This document shows positions 1-11,575 of a stretch of 64,000 nt of DNA, piece by piece (positions within the stretch are counted from its first letter, which is position 1; each line of letters begins with the position of its first letter). The stretch comes from Styela clava (Eukaryota; Chordata; Ascidiacea; Stolidobranchia; Styelidae). The position numbers and the translations under genes are program-made. The notes under the pieces were generated by a model, which saw only the letters and a list, made by a program, of their open reading frames with translations, made no database searches and was not told the DNA's origin. The stretch covers positions 9,763,135 through 9,827,134 of the forward strand of contig NC_135255.1 of assembly GCF_964204865.1 (NCBI RefSeq), written 5' to 3'.

Positions 1-21
1 TATATGGGTAAATATATATAG

Positions 22-361
22 CAGGGGTTCTCAATCAGGGGCCATTCAAAGTGGCCACAGAGCAGTTAAAGGGGGCCACAATGCTAGACGCAAAACTGAA
101 TTTAATTTATCGTTGAGCAGAAAACTTCGTTCTTTCTAGTTTCATTGCTTGAAAGGGTTATTTCACAGGATATTTTCACTTTGTTGAGCATGAATTGTTT
201 GAACATAAAGGGATTTGGAACCTATCAATCAAAATAACACTATAAATTCCACTAGTATGATAAAAACAGGGGGCCATGAGTGCTAAAAGCCTATAGAAAG
301 GGGCCATGAATGCTAAAAGCCTATAGAAAGGGGCAAAGAGCACTAAAAGGCTGGGAAACTG
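22..361. mobile_element. hAT-type MITE (340 bp)
   Basis: The left end begins CAGGGGTTCTC and the right end, read on the minus strand, begins CAGTTTCCCAGCC, the usual style of hAT termini. It is flanked by 8-bp near-identical duplications, atatatag at 14-21 and ctatatag at 362-369. The right half has about three degenerate ~31-bp units built on ggggccatgagtgctaaaag (about 270-350). There is no coding capacity. It lies downstream of the last tetraspanin exon found. Confidence 0.75.
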
Positions 362-1097
362 CTATATAGAATTCCCATCCTCCATACTTTGAAACGAGGC
401 CAAATCATTACAACTACCTATAAAATCAATATTAAATCACGGATGCAATTCCAGATTTTTTTGAAAGTTTATGGATATTGTAACCCAGGCAACAATTAAG
501 ATGAGTTTGTACATACATTTGCCGTGAAATCGGTCCCACATTTATTTCAATAGTATAATTTTTACTAGTTAATGACATGTGAAATTCGCTTATGAGTACA
601 ATAGCCCCAAATCGTCTGAATGACCTAGGCTAAAGAAAATGCAGGGGATAAATGGCAAAAATCAATAAACTCCCAACCAACAAGGCCCTTGCAAAATCTG
701 CAAATGAATTATTTATGACTCAATGCACACAGCTCACAAATTTGAAGATAGTTCCGCTTTCGTTCTCAAAATTGCAAAGGTTGGGCTTCGTATTTATATT
801 CAGAAATGATATGCCACTTGTCCGTACCGTTATTTCCATTATCAAGAGAACGGCAAATATATATGCACACAAAGTCCAAATACCACATAAGAGTGTTCCC
901 ATACGTCATAGAAAAGTGTTCCAACAAATTAAATAAAAATACAAAATTTGTGTTGGATATTGGGGTCCCGTAGGGCTCGAGAGTGAATTTGATAAAATAA
1001 ATGTTATGATCTCCGTATTATTTCCTGAGAAAATATATTTATTACACGAAAATAACAACAAATTTTCAAATAAAGGCACAGTGAAGAGCGTACTAAC

Positions 1098-4000
1098 CTC
1101 GACTACCCCAATGCTGATTGCAACAGCTACAACAATGTCAATATTCTTCTCCAAAACTTCCTTTATGCGATCGCGACATCCGATTGTGATCTGGCAACGA
1201 AATAAACAATAACTATTTGTATTCATAACAAATACAACGGCAAGACCAATAAATCGCCAAAAATATGCATATTCAGTTTACAGGCAAATTGGACTATTAT
1301 CAATAATTATATCATACTCCTAAACTTTTTAACTGAGATAGTTACAGCCTGGCACATTTAGTGCATTGCTCATTGGTACATTATTACAATATTCTGACCA
1401 GTTGAAAATGACTTCCATGTATCAAGATACATAAATGATTTCAGGCTAGCCGCAACGAGTTTGCGCTGATGAATTGAGTTCAGTCAACAAACACATCTAA
1501 TCATTAGATACAGACTGTTGAACTCGTTGATTTGCGCGATACACGGTCTACAAAGTTATAACAAAATCTTCTCTGAAACTTGGTGAGAGTTGAAAAAAAA
1601 AAATGTTTGAAATTTGAGTTGAATATTACGAGGTTTCTCACGTGCATGAATAATAGAACTGTAGCTAGTCAAATGAAAAAAACAAAATAGCTATCTGCGG
1701 AATACGTTATATATAGTAATGAAATGAAAAAGTAAAAATAATACCACTACTACTATTTTACCGATTCCAGAGAAGGGCAGTAGTCCAGAACAGTCAAGGC
1801 TTTGGTCGCACAGTTCAAGGTGGTAGAGAGCGACTTGATGATGATGTCACCAAATCCACCGTCGGAGATTTTGTCCAGATCGCAGTAATCGGCGGCATTG
1901 TTGTAACCACAGCAGTCCAACTAAAAATGAAGGAAATATTGATTGAAGTTCTAGACACGACTCTCAGTCCTTGGACAAGTTCATGGATTATAATGTAGTT
2001 TATCAATGAAAGTAGGTATATAGCGTACGACGAAATATGTGTTGTGCTATATTATCATTGGGACGCCTGTACGTAAACGTCCAAGTTTTTATGCTAATAT
2101 TAATTACTGTTGTTGGGCTTAATGACGAGTGTCGCGGCTCAATAATTTGTATTGATTTTCATTTTCCATGCCTCCCCTCACCCTGGCATGCAATTTTACC
2201 TCTTTTTATATTCTGTACGTACGGAGTGAACGCGAAAATATTCAAGAGATTGGTAGTTGATAGTTCCGCACTGCCCAAATCGAAAACAAATATTTATTCG
2301 CGTTGACATGATCAAGTATGATCATTCAAGCAAGCGAGCAATACTCAAATATATGGAAACGACAAGTATCGAATCTTTTACGGCAGCGGTAGTTTTCTTC
2401 AACGAAAAACTTCAGACTTCGCTCACCACCGACCGCGGAACCTCCACACGGTGCGCAATTTTTAATTCTGATTACGCCATCACACAAAACTTCATAGTGA
2501 AAAACGAATCTCGTATAGCCAACAGACATTTTGGAAATATATTTAAGGAATAACATTTTAGCGACAAGAGCAATCTTTAATCACTGAAAATTTCAAAGCC
2601 ATTGGTCCAGTAACTGAAGGGAAAGACGATTTTTCCACAACAACAACGAGAAGAGTAAAAAGAAAATACCACGAAAAACAACAATTGTTAATCCTTCCAA
2701 TAATATTTTGTACTGCAGGCCTGTGTAATGTAAAGGCCATGACCATAACGTAAGTGTCGCGTGTTATTCGAATTTGCTAAGACATTGGGAGTGTAGCGAT
2801 TGTTATCATACAGTATGGCGTGAATTGCAGAATGAATACGGAATGCGTCATTACGATATATTTGAAAATATTTTCATTTTATTTTATAAACAATTTGGTT
2901 TACTTTCTATGCTACCAAGCTTATTACCAGTGGACAAATATACTTTCAATGTTGTTTCCACGTGAAACGTGGGAATTGTGTTGCATGTACTTCTGATATA
3001 AAACAACGAGTTATACAAACAAATAGAACGAGCTCAATAACAAATTACATAAATTAGTTTTTACCCGGGGTGTGAATATGAATAGCACATTTGGGAAAAT
3101 TAAATTCTTTTATATACAGTCATGTGAAGTTCTGTGAACTCAAAAACCAATTCAGAATAAAAACTTTTATAACGCGTATTCAATGTCCACAATGGCCAGG
3201 GGCTATTTTAATTATTCATCAAAAATGAACGTTGAAAATTGGGGGTAGAATAAACCATAAAAATTCATTTCTATCATGCATAATTTAAGAAGCCCATGAT
3301 AAGATATTCGAATAGGCGGAACCTTGTAAACGCGAAACTATCATGCTGAGTACAGCGCAATGAAACTCGGTCAAGCGAGAAGCACATTGCTGGTTGCGAT
3401 GTCCCGCATGGGAAGGATATAATTGAAGCTTTTTAGTACGTGAATTACAAAACAACATATTCTCAAGTCGAAAGCCTTTATGGTCTGCTGACTATTCAAT
3501 TATGCAGTGGTATAATAACAACGCAACTACACCATAAATAACCAAGTGATTTGGTATATTATTCATGGTAGTGTGGTCATAAACAAATATGAACCGTATT
3601 ATGGAGGCTTGAATAATTTCTGTTATGATTTATGTTGTAGAAAATTTGACCGTATTATGCTTTTTTCAAGTTAAAATAACGAATAGGTCAGTTACCTCTC
3701 AGAATGAAAGTTGAGAACTACAGAAGTGCATCTTTCGGATGCGGTCAACCGTTGATAAGGGCCAAGCCGCCCGTGGTCATCCATTATTATTATTATTGAT
3801 TTGACAATCGACATTCTAAATCTCAATTCAATAATAAAAACAGTTTTTGGGTTGCGGTTTGTTCATTTAACGTGCTATGATGATTAAGACTTTAAAACGA
3901 CACCGCGGGATATATTTTGAGTGTGTAAAAGTATCTCAAAAGCAACCACAGTCAATGTCAACTTGAACAATTTACGCAATGTTCATCCACCCACGCCGCT

Positions 4001-7000
4001 GCTCAGCAATACATTTTACGTAGGCGTGCATAGAAACAATACAGGCCACGAACAATGGACACATTAAAATACATTGTCGAAGCTATCGAGTTCACACGCT
4101 GTTAAAATGGCGGGATCATTTTTACAATTTCCTCACGGGAAATGAATTCATGTTGCTGTTCATAATCCACTCACAGCGATTATTTTGTCATTATTTTGAT
4201 GCAAATATATTGTTTGATTTCCTTAAAATATGAAGGGAGTTGATTTGCTATACCAAGCATTTAAAAACGGCCAATGGTTTACCCGTTGCGGAATGCTGAA
4301 AAGGTACGGTCGCTGAAATTAGAACTTTTATAAAGAGGGTGAAAAACTAACAAGAAACTCGAAATCGTAAGTCGATACCATCGTCTGAAGCGTAAACAGT
4401 TTCAATATAAAATCGCAGCGTCGTACAACAGACGATCAAATTACTCAGTAATACAATTCAATCAACCTATCATATTCAGAAGATGATGTATTCCAGACAA
4501 AACCGATAAATAGAATAGCGGTCGAAAACAAAGTCATCGGCACGGGGATTTTCGAAATGAACAATGAGATATCGGTATACGCAAACTCTAAAATGTGTCA
4601 TCCCATTATTACTGATATTGACTATCCAAAGAACTAGGTCTGCTAAATGCAAGAATGAGAGGCTGAACTTTTCGACAATTTGAATACTGTACAATTTTTG
4701 AAAAATACACAAAAATTGTGTTGTTGCAATTGTGTTATCGTTCTGTACGCGGAATACAAAATAAAACCGGATATTTTAACTTTTTTGTATCTCATTTTTT
4801 ATTATTACGTTACATAAAGTGAGCAGCTATGTAGCTTGTGATTCATTCTTCCAATATACAAATGCTTGTTACCACTTCCATGAAGACTACGCATTGGCAA
4901 TGAATTTGTTTTTGCGTTTTTGATTGCCGAGTCGATTTGACAAAATGTATAGCAGAAACTCCGTGATCCTATTGTTATAAAGTCGTCTTACAATTTTGCT
5001 ATTTTAGCACTGGGGCTTTTGAAGCCATTCCTACCGTGACGCTGCCACAACAAATCGTGTATGCCTGTATTCACAACGTATTTTTCTTGAAATTCATCAA
5101 CAATAAGATTTTACATCCACGAGTTCTATAGAACGAAGAAGGTACAAGAAGGAAAACTCACTCTTGCTAACAACTTCGTTGGACAATCATTTGTTGCCAT
5201 GTGTATTGATTTTATGTTTACTCAAGAATTATCTCATGTGAACATTATTTGGCGATCTGTATAGTACGGTCTGGTTAAGCTTATACTCACGTCTCTTTCA
5301 ATCTCATCAACGATGATTCCCGTTGCATTCGTAGCAGCAGATCCTTTCCACAGTTCTAATGCACCTTCGTTGACCGCGTCCGATACCTATAAATTGTATT
5401 ACAGACTAGAGGATTGTTTCCAATTAATCGTCAACTTTGCAAATAGAGAACGAGAACTCTTGAATTAGACATTAAAACAAAGTATTGAACTTGGAAAATG
5501 AATTATTCCTACACACAATTAAAGTTAGCAGTTGTATCGAATCGATAAATTTTGAGGTTAATTCATATATTACTCATACCTGTTGTCTATGGAAGGCGGT
5601 GTACACGCCAGCACCGATCTCGGATCCGAGTAACAAGAACAGAGCAACTGCGAACTGTAATATAAGATAGGATGTTATTTCGGTCCTAATGAATGATGAA
5701 GTTTAACTTTTGTGGTTAAACGGGCATGGAAACAACTCGTTCATGCTTTATCATTCAGGGTTTCTCAAACAGGCCATGTGGCCCCATTCTGGGCTATGCA
5801 GCGGTCCCCACACACTCCTTTGAAAGTTTACAGTATAATGTGAAGATAGCTTGTGAAATTCAATGATAGAATAAAATTTGAATTTGATCTCGCACTACCT
5901 TTGCAGCTAATTTTTTTCGTATTTTTTTTGTATATATTTATAAAGGTGTGAACGAAACCGCATATTCACAAATGCAACAACAATTACATACCAGGGTTAA
6001 AAGCATTCTGGACTCCTGAGCGGCACCACAGCATCCACAGAATCCAACAACCATGATAGCACCTCCTGCAGCCATGAGAACATAACATACTCCATTGAAC
6101 AGCTGGCGTTTTTCTTCGTCTGAAGTCAAGATGTTTTGAGTCGTGGAATCAACGCGAAAGTATATGGCAAGAGCAAGAATTGCAATTCCAGCAAGCTGTA
6201 AAAAGTTATTTGATGCTTTATATAAATAATTCAGATCAACGGACTATAATAGGTTAACGGCTCAGTAAAATTTGGTAATAATGGAATGAGCCAAACTAGC
6301 TAGCACCACACTTCATGAAACTGTATAATAGAACATTAATTTGGTAGCGTTTAGTTGATTTCCAATCGATTGAGATACTTTTCGTTGTAACATCGTAGCG
6401 TAAATCCGAGGTTCGATCATGTGGAAAATAGAGACTAAGTAGGTTTTTACAAGGGAGAGACCAAATCATAGGGTGGAGTAATCGAACTAAGTTGATATAA
6501 TCATCGTGTGGGATTTCAGCAGACATTACTAATTGATAAGTAAAAAAGGAGAAAGGCAAAATTGACTAGTTTGCGCATCTTTAATAGGGGTTGCATTGTT
6601 TATACCCGCAGGCAGAGGCAATTCATTATTTATTAGCATCGATCATGCCAATTATAGCTAGGCTTCAAGTTGAGCTGTAACGGCTTAATAGTGAGTCATA
6701 TAAAAAGGAGAGATGAAGTTAGCACTTCAGATTACCATTAGTCAAATATTTATCTATCTTTCGGTTTGGGAAGCGCTAAGAGTAGGCAAAAACTTGCGCT
6801 TTGAAATACCGAACCGACAATCTTTCACAAAATTGTCCCAAAAGAACGTGCGACTGCTAACATAAAGGGTAAATAAAGAAGATTGAAATTAACAGTTTGA
6901 TAAGTTCACCCGTATTCGAAACAGTTTTCAAGTGATTTTTGTGGGACAAGAAGCCATACAACGCCGGTTATCACGACATAGTTTCGACAAGTGATCAAAC

Positions 7001-8258
7001 TGTAAAACATTTAGATCAAGATTAACTAACATTTCATTAAAGATGGATTTTAACAAATTTGAATTTTTTATATGTTGGAACTTGGAAACACTAATTACAA
7101 GATTGCATATTCTCTGCAATTACGTTATTTGTTTACTGCGGGGCAATGATTATACAGTGCGTTATCATTATATTTATGTATATCAAGCACACTGCTCATC
7201 TTCTGGCCAATTATGTATGCAGGGTATTATTCGACTACGTCAGAACCACGTGAGCATGAACGTAAACTCGTATAAACTCTTATCAATTTACAGCGAAACG
7301 CACCATGTCGTTTAATAATTTCGTGTCAATCTCTGCATCAATGGGCCTTATAGGATTGTTGTTGATTTCCACGCGGCATGCTATAGAATTAGGGAGAAGT
7401 GCGGGGAAAGCCTTTAAAACAAATTCACTTTGTGTCAATAAAGATCTTTTGTCCCACAATAAGCCCCGATTGAAGGCTGTATAGAATCTCACAAAATTAC
7501 TTCACTATATCAACAAACCGTATCTATCACAAGTACAGAGTGGCGTCAGCAGGACGAAGTACTATTATCTTATCCTATATCGCTTTATATACAGACATGC
7601 GCCTGTATACTGAACATATTAAAATTTTCAACTACACAAACTGACAGTCATTTCACTGGGCTAATCTATTATCAATCAACGATCAATGCAGACCAAATTT
7701 TTAAAGTTAGATAGTCATACGTCATCAAAACTTTTTACTGTCTACAGAATCTACAAAATATATCACCACTTTGAATGCGAGATCCGTGTACTGTACATAT
7801 AGGGTATACGCCCAGCATACGTCTTATATGCATTAGCTTTCCCGCCTAAAAGCTTTGGGGCAGTTTGATGAAATGTACTGAAACCACAAACAAATATAGG
7901 AGATAGACATCTCAGTGACGCAGAAATCACGATACGCTCGGTGATCAACTAGGACAAACCGTTCGGGGACTATGTCGTGTTTCCTGTGGGAAATACTTTT
8001 CAAGCGAGCGATCGGACTGCGACAAATATTATCTATTTAATTGATTTCTTCCGCTGTTTAGAATTAATTAAATATATTGATCGTCCATGAAACAGGTCAA
8101 AAACATGGCAGAACGTATCAAACTTTTTTGCATAAACAAAATCTTCATTATTTTTTATCAATATCGAGAGAACTTGAATACTGTTTACTTACCCAAAATA
8201 TGAAATTGAAGGCAAACAGGAGGTACTTCAGACAAGACATGCATCCGCTCAAACCCAT
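1098..8258 (-). CDS. Tetraspanin, 3'-partial (six exons, 231 aa seen)
   Basis: Four-pass membrane scaffold protein of the plasma or endosomal membrane. Exons on the minus strand: 8258-8193, 6195-5992, 5654-5580, 5386-5291, 1920-1762, 1190-1098. All junctions are GT-AG and all are phase 0. Residues 1-22 begin MGLSGCMSCLKYLLFAFNF and lead into TM1. Exon 2 carries the rest of TM1, the small loop and TM2, which ends in the GCCGAAQES signature. Exon 3 is TM3. Exons 4-6 form the large loop, with the diagnostic CCG (C150, C151, G152), further cysteines C160, C184, C195 and C205, one NAT glycosylation site in exon 4, and the start of TM4. A short final exon with the end of TM4 and the cytoplasmic tail is expected; nothing convincing lies in 1-1097, so it is probably left of the window. 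Introns hold a dispersed repeat (2331-2700) and a hAT end (5756). The family call is firm; which vertebrate tetraspanin is closest cannot be judged here. Confidence 0.9.
1921..5290 (-). other. Large tetraspanin intron
   Basis: This 3.4-kb intron lies between the exon before the CCG motif and the CCG exon. Apart from a minus-strand copy of the dispersed repeat at 2331-2700 and a short (tta) run near 3785-3798, I see nothing that reads as an exon, RNA gene or recognisable mobile element. Confidence 0.6.
2331..2700 (-). repeat. Dispersed repeat family, copy 1
   Basis: On the minus strand this shows the family core ggaccaatggctttgaaatt followed by ttcagtgattaaagattg, then the family 3' block with ttccatatatttgagtattg, ending near 2331. 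The same blocks recur at 11.6-12.0, 19.6-19.95, 41.4, 49.3, 53.6, 59.9 and 63.8 kb. There are no clear terminal inverted repeats or coding frame, so the class is unknown. Confidence 0.7.
5756..5850 (+). mobile_element. Solo hAT-like left end
   Basis: Begins CAGGGTTTCTCAAACAGGCC, the style of hAT termini also seen at 22 and 53808. No matching right end was found before the tetraspanin exon at 5992, so this looks like a truncated insertion inside an intron. The right limit is approximate. Confidence 0.4.
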
Positions 8259-9226
8259 GTTTCTCCTTTTTACTAGAATAGAACTACTGTTAGCAATGAA
8301 TCTAAACAGAGCTCTGAGTATTATCGATACAAATATCCGTAGGCATTTATTCAAATGGCAACAATATCATAGTCGGTTTTCAATGCTACAAAATGTGATT
8401 CAATCATAACCATAGCTATTATGAATGACTGGCTTAATCCGTACTCCTATCTGCCTATTGAATAAAAAACCTGGTACAAAATCTAAAGAGATCGGATTGC
8501 CCCCATTCATTTCAATGCCGCTCTCTTTCTATGCGCCGTGGCGGAGCGAAACGAGCCTACTTGTTCATACCGAACCTCGTTATTCAAACGCTTCATATAT
8601 ACCCTTGCTTTAATAACAATGCTATTTCACGTGTGGATCTCAATCCCCATGCTCGCACGAAGTTGACACAAACATCTCGGTCCACGCGACGTGACGAGCA
8701 GTCAAAATAGTAAACTAAAAGCGTGGCCTGAAGCAAAAAATAATAATACACACAATCAACTGAGTCTATGGCGACGATTCGCTTTCGTCACGAAGAAAAA
8801 AGTAAAGCCTTTTTCTCGGTCACGCTCCGCCAACGTATTTTGACGACTGCTCAGGTAACGCGGGATTTTCAGTGTTCAAAATGACTGGCTCGCATATCCA
8901 AAATTAGAATTCTGGCACTTTCAACACTTATACGTGTACATCGACATGGCGTCGCAAAACTTTAATTTTACCCTTCTTTGTCATAGTCAAATCTGATGAT
9001 AAAAAAGTCGGTGTTACGACAAGATATTATCCAAAAATTGTACGCAACTAGACGTTTTTTGTTAAATTTTCATGATAATACTATCGAAATGTTGTTGCAA
9101 AATGTTTGATCTGAAAGTACTCTACTATGTCAATTTGGCTGCCACTTCAAAAACTCCATCGTTGGACGATTGTCGATGCCGCCGTTATATACGTATGTAT
9201 ACTATTTCAACACGTCGATTGTTGTA
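8259..9226. other. Tetraspanin upstream region
   Basis: Upstream of the tetraspanin start codon on the minus strand. It includes a more GC-rich stretch with many CG dinucleotides (about 8620-8840) that could contain the promoter or an untranslated exon. No TATA box or other defined site stands out and no coding exon was recognised. Confidence 0.4.
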
Positions 9227-9298
9227 GGGGACGTAGCTCAGTGGTAGAGCGCGCGCTTTGCATGCGCGAGGCCCCGGGTTCGATACCCGGCGTCTCCA
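9227..9298 (+). tRNA. tRNA-Ala (TGC)
   Basis: A 72-nt cloverleaf. The acceptor stem GGGGACG pairs with CGTCTCC (one G-T pair), the D arm is GCTC...GAGC, and the anticodon stem CGCGC/GCGCG encloses TTTGCAT with anticodon TGC. The T arm is CCGGG TTCGATA CCCGG, and the discriminator is A. The internal B-box GGTTCGATACC is intact. A short T run (gctttttgc) follows at 9301-9309 as a Pol III terminator. There is no intron and no encoded CCA. Confidence 0.96.
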
Positions 9299-9346
9299 CA
9301 GCTTTTTGCAATTCGTAACTCGAATTTGAATAATTTAGTCAAAACT

Positions 9347-9417
9347 TGCATTGGCCGGGAATCGAACCCGGGCCTCCCGCGTGGCAGGCGAGAATTCTAC
9401 CACTGAACCACCAATGC
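9347..9417 (-). tRNA. tRNA-Gly (GCC)
   Basis: A 71-nt cloverleaf on the minus strand. The acceptor stem GCATTGG pairs with CCAATGC, the D arm begins TGGTTCAGTGG, and the anticodon loop CTGCCAC carries GCC. The T arm is CCCGG GTTCGATT CCGGG-like, with discriminator A. The downstream TTTT (plus aaaa at 9341-9344) can terminate Pol III. It converges on the tRNA-Ala gene only 48 bp away. Confidence 0.95.
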
Positions 9418-9894
9418 GACAAGGTTGGAGGGATTAGATTAGTAGTTTAAAGCGGGAGCTAATCTACTGTGACATGTGCAAAAAGATGGGGCACAGTAGA
9501 AAAATTTAGGGAAAAGGCCTATGGACCTTTCCCCGACCTATGATCCCCGGAAAATTCTTCCTATACTTTAACATTGCAAAATTTTCGGGGCTATTTTAAG
9601 AGTGCTTTTGCGAGTTGGCGCCTGTAAAATGGGGTATGTGTTTCAAACCATCATTATGATTCATCGCATACAACAATCTGTTTTTTAAAAGTACCGGTAA
9701 AGAATTTCAGGCTAGTCTATCACAGCTATTTCTACACTAATTTTTATTACTGCAATTAAATAAAAACTTCTAGGAAGACAGAGTGATCCTTGAATTATCT
9801 GATTTTTATTCAAGTTTCCGAAACACAACTGAAAACTAACGAATAGAGTTCAAAAACGCGAAAACGAGGTAATGTTTACAACCACGCTTTAAAA

Positions 9895-9990
9895 TCTGTC
9901 TGAGTGAGACAAGTGTCTGAGCGGATGCGAAAGGGGGCATTGTTACGTCACTTTTGCATCTTGCTGATTGGCCAATGTCACGAAGTGAAC
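9895..9990 (+). mobile_element. hAT fragment similar to the right arm of the 53.8-kb element
   Basis: The segment around gtgtctgagcgg, with gttacgtcacttttgcatct, matches the 55.9-kb segment around gtgtctgagaaa with gttgcgtcactattgcatct, which lies about 200 bp inside the right end of the 53808-56115 hAT. Similarity fades near 10015, where different repeat-like sequence (ctggattaaccattaagc...) begins, so this is a truncated copy. Confidence 0.5.
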
Positions 9991-10264
9991 AAGGAAGTCG
10001 ATGCTCGGGGAAAGGTCATACGCAGCGCTGGATTAACCATTAAGCAAAATAAGCACGTTCTTAGGACACCAAGAAAAAGGTGGCACCAATGACACTATTT
10101 TTTGTAAAATGTAAACTAAAATGGACCACAATTAAAAACGGGATATCATATTATTTGCACGTATATTCAAACGTTTTATATTCGGAGCAGCGCACACGAT
10201 AGTCACAGATGAACGCCTTCTATTCATGGCATAAATATATAGGCTTACCGTACGCTCCATTTTA

Positions 10265-10335
10265 GGCGGGACAGTCCCGCTTTTTACCGTCTTATCCCGG
10301 CGTCCCGACTGGTAAGCCAAAAGTTCCGCTTTATC
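10265..10335. repeat. GC-rich repeat-like block
   Basis: Contains ggcgggacagtcccgctttt followed by ccgtcttatcccggcgtcccg. Such alternating GGGAC/GTCCC blocks are common in terminal regions of animal hAT elements, but I found no partner terminus or target duplication here. Tentative. Confidence 0.3.
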
Positions 10336-10379
10336 ATTCAGCCAGCCAGCACAATACACGAACATTACCAATCAGCATG

Positions 10380-11001
10380 TTCTCGTTACTGTTGTTGCTG
10401 TGTGGCAAACCGGTAACCTACTTGCTGACGGTGAAAGCGTGATTTTGTTTGTTTCGTTGTTTTCCGCGAACATTGTTGGTGGATAATTGCTACAATTTGT
10501 TACGTGTATAAGTCCTGTACGTCAAGAGTATGCTGGTCAGCCACTTTTGCAATAGCCAGTGCTGTAGGCTTGAATTACTGGTTTATAAAATTGTCTTACT
10601 GTATTTCTTAATTTAAAATCAATACTGATTGGTCCTGCTCTGACTTGTACGAGAATGTAACATTGAATAACGTCTTTTTGAAGAAGGTGTTATCTACAGA
10701 AAAGTATGATTGGGCGAGTAAGTAAATTATCAATGCTTGAAAGACGACAAGCTATTTTATAATTCTTTCTTTCTTTTGCTGTACATAAAAAATCTGAACA
10801 CGAATTATTTTGTATCTTCATCGTCAATTATATTTTTCGAACTGAAACCGATACTTAGACAGAGAATATGCGCATGAACTGTCGATGACAATATGGTCAA
10901 TGAGGTGTGTCGCGGATCTTTTTTTTTAATTTCGGAAAATGAGCTGCTTGTATTACACACTGGCATGCGGGCAAGCTTGTGAAACTTGAGGGTGCACTAT
11001 C
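10380..11001. other. Intergenic, nothing recognised
   Basis: Between repeat fragments. No ORF with family resemblance, RNA gene or transposon terminus was seen. Confidence 0.5.
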
Positions 11002-11009
11002 CATTAGAT

Positions 11010-11491
11010 CAGGGGTGTGCAAAATGCGGCCCATAAGGAAAAATTGTGAGACCCACGGAGAAATTTGAAATGCCAGCGAAACGAGTTTTTAGTTTAGTTA
11101 ATTAATCTGGTACGTGCGAGCAATTCTAATCTTTCTGCGTCGCAAAGCCTATCTATACCAGTAAGCCTACCTGAGTGCTACTGTCATATTAGCAAAACTA
11201 GCTAGCAAAATCCTGTTGCAAAATGCACGATGTTATTAAAACGTATTTCTTACTGAATTCGTTTAAGGTCGGTGTGACAATAAATTTGAATAGCAGTTTT
11301 CTTTAGAAACTTATGCGTTTTAACTCACCACTTTTGCAAGGACCGCTAATAATGCCGTAAAATCACTAACAAAAAAGAACAATTTTTTGTGCCTGCAACT
11401 AGAAAGGCTATCTCAAATAGAGGTGCGGCCCGCGGCTTCACCCAGTTACTTGTATATCTGACCCTCCTGTAATAAAGTTTGCACACCCCTG
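11010..11491. mobile_element. hAT-type MITE (482 bp)
   Basis: The terminal inverted repeats are perfect over 14 bp: CAGGGGTGTGCAAA on the left, TTTGCACACCCCTG on the right. They are flanked by 8-bp duplications cattagat (11002-11009) and cattaggt (11492-11499), 7 of 8 matching. The interior starts with a GCGGCCC block on the left and has GCGGCCCGCGG near the right end, a pattern typical of hAT non-autonomous elements. There is no ORF of note. A related element lies at 60493. Confidence 0.85.
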
Positions 11492-11575
11492 CATTAGGTA
11501 ACTGATAATATTATTGCATTCGCCTTGTCAATGTAGTACGAGTGATTGTCACATGTAAATGTACTGGATTGTTAT

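Noticed and set aside
1-1097. Candidate final tetraspanin exons on the minus strand, after acceptor-like sites near 708, 634 and 416.
   Set aside because: The resulting peptides (for example ILQGPCWLGVY with a stop) lack the expected hydrophobic completion of TM4 and a normal tail. The true exon is more likely outside the window.
8077-8409. 110-residue plus ORF.
   Set aside because: Overlaps the tetraspanin first exon on the other strand; no family resemblance of its own.
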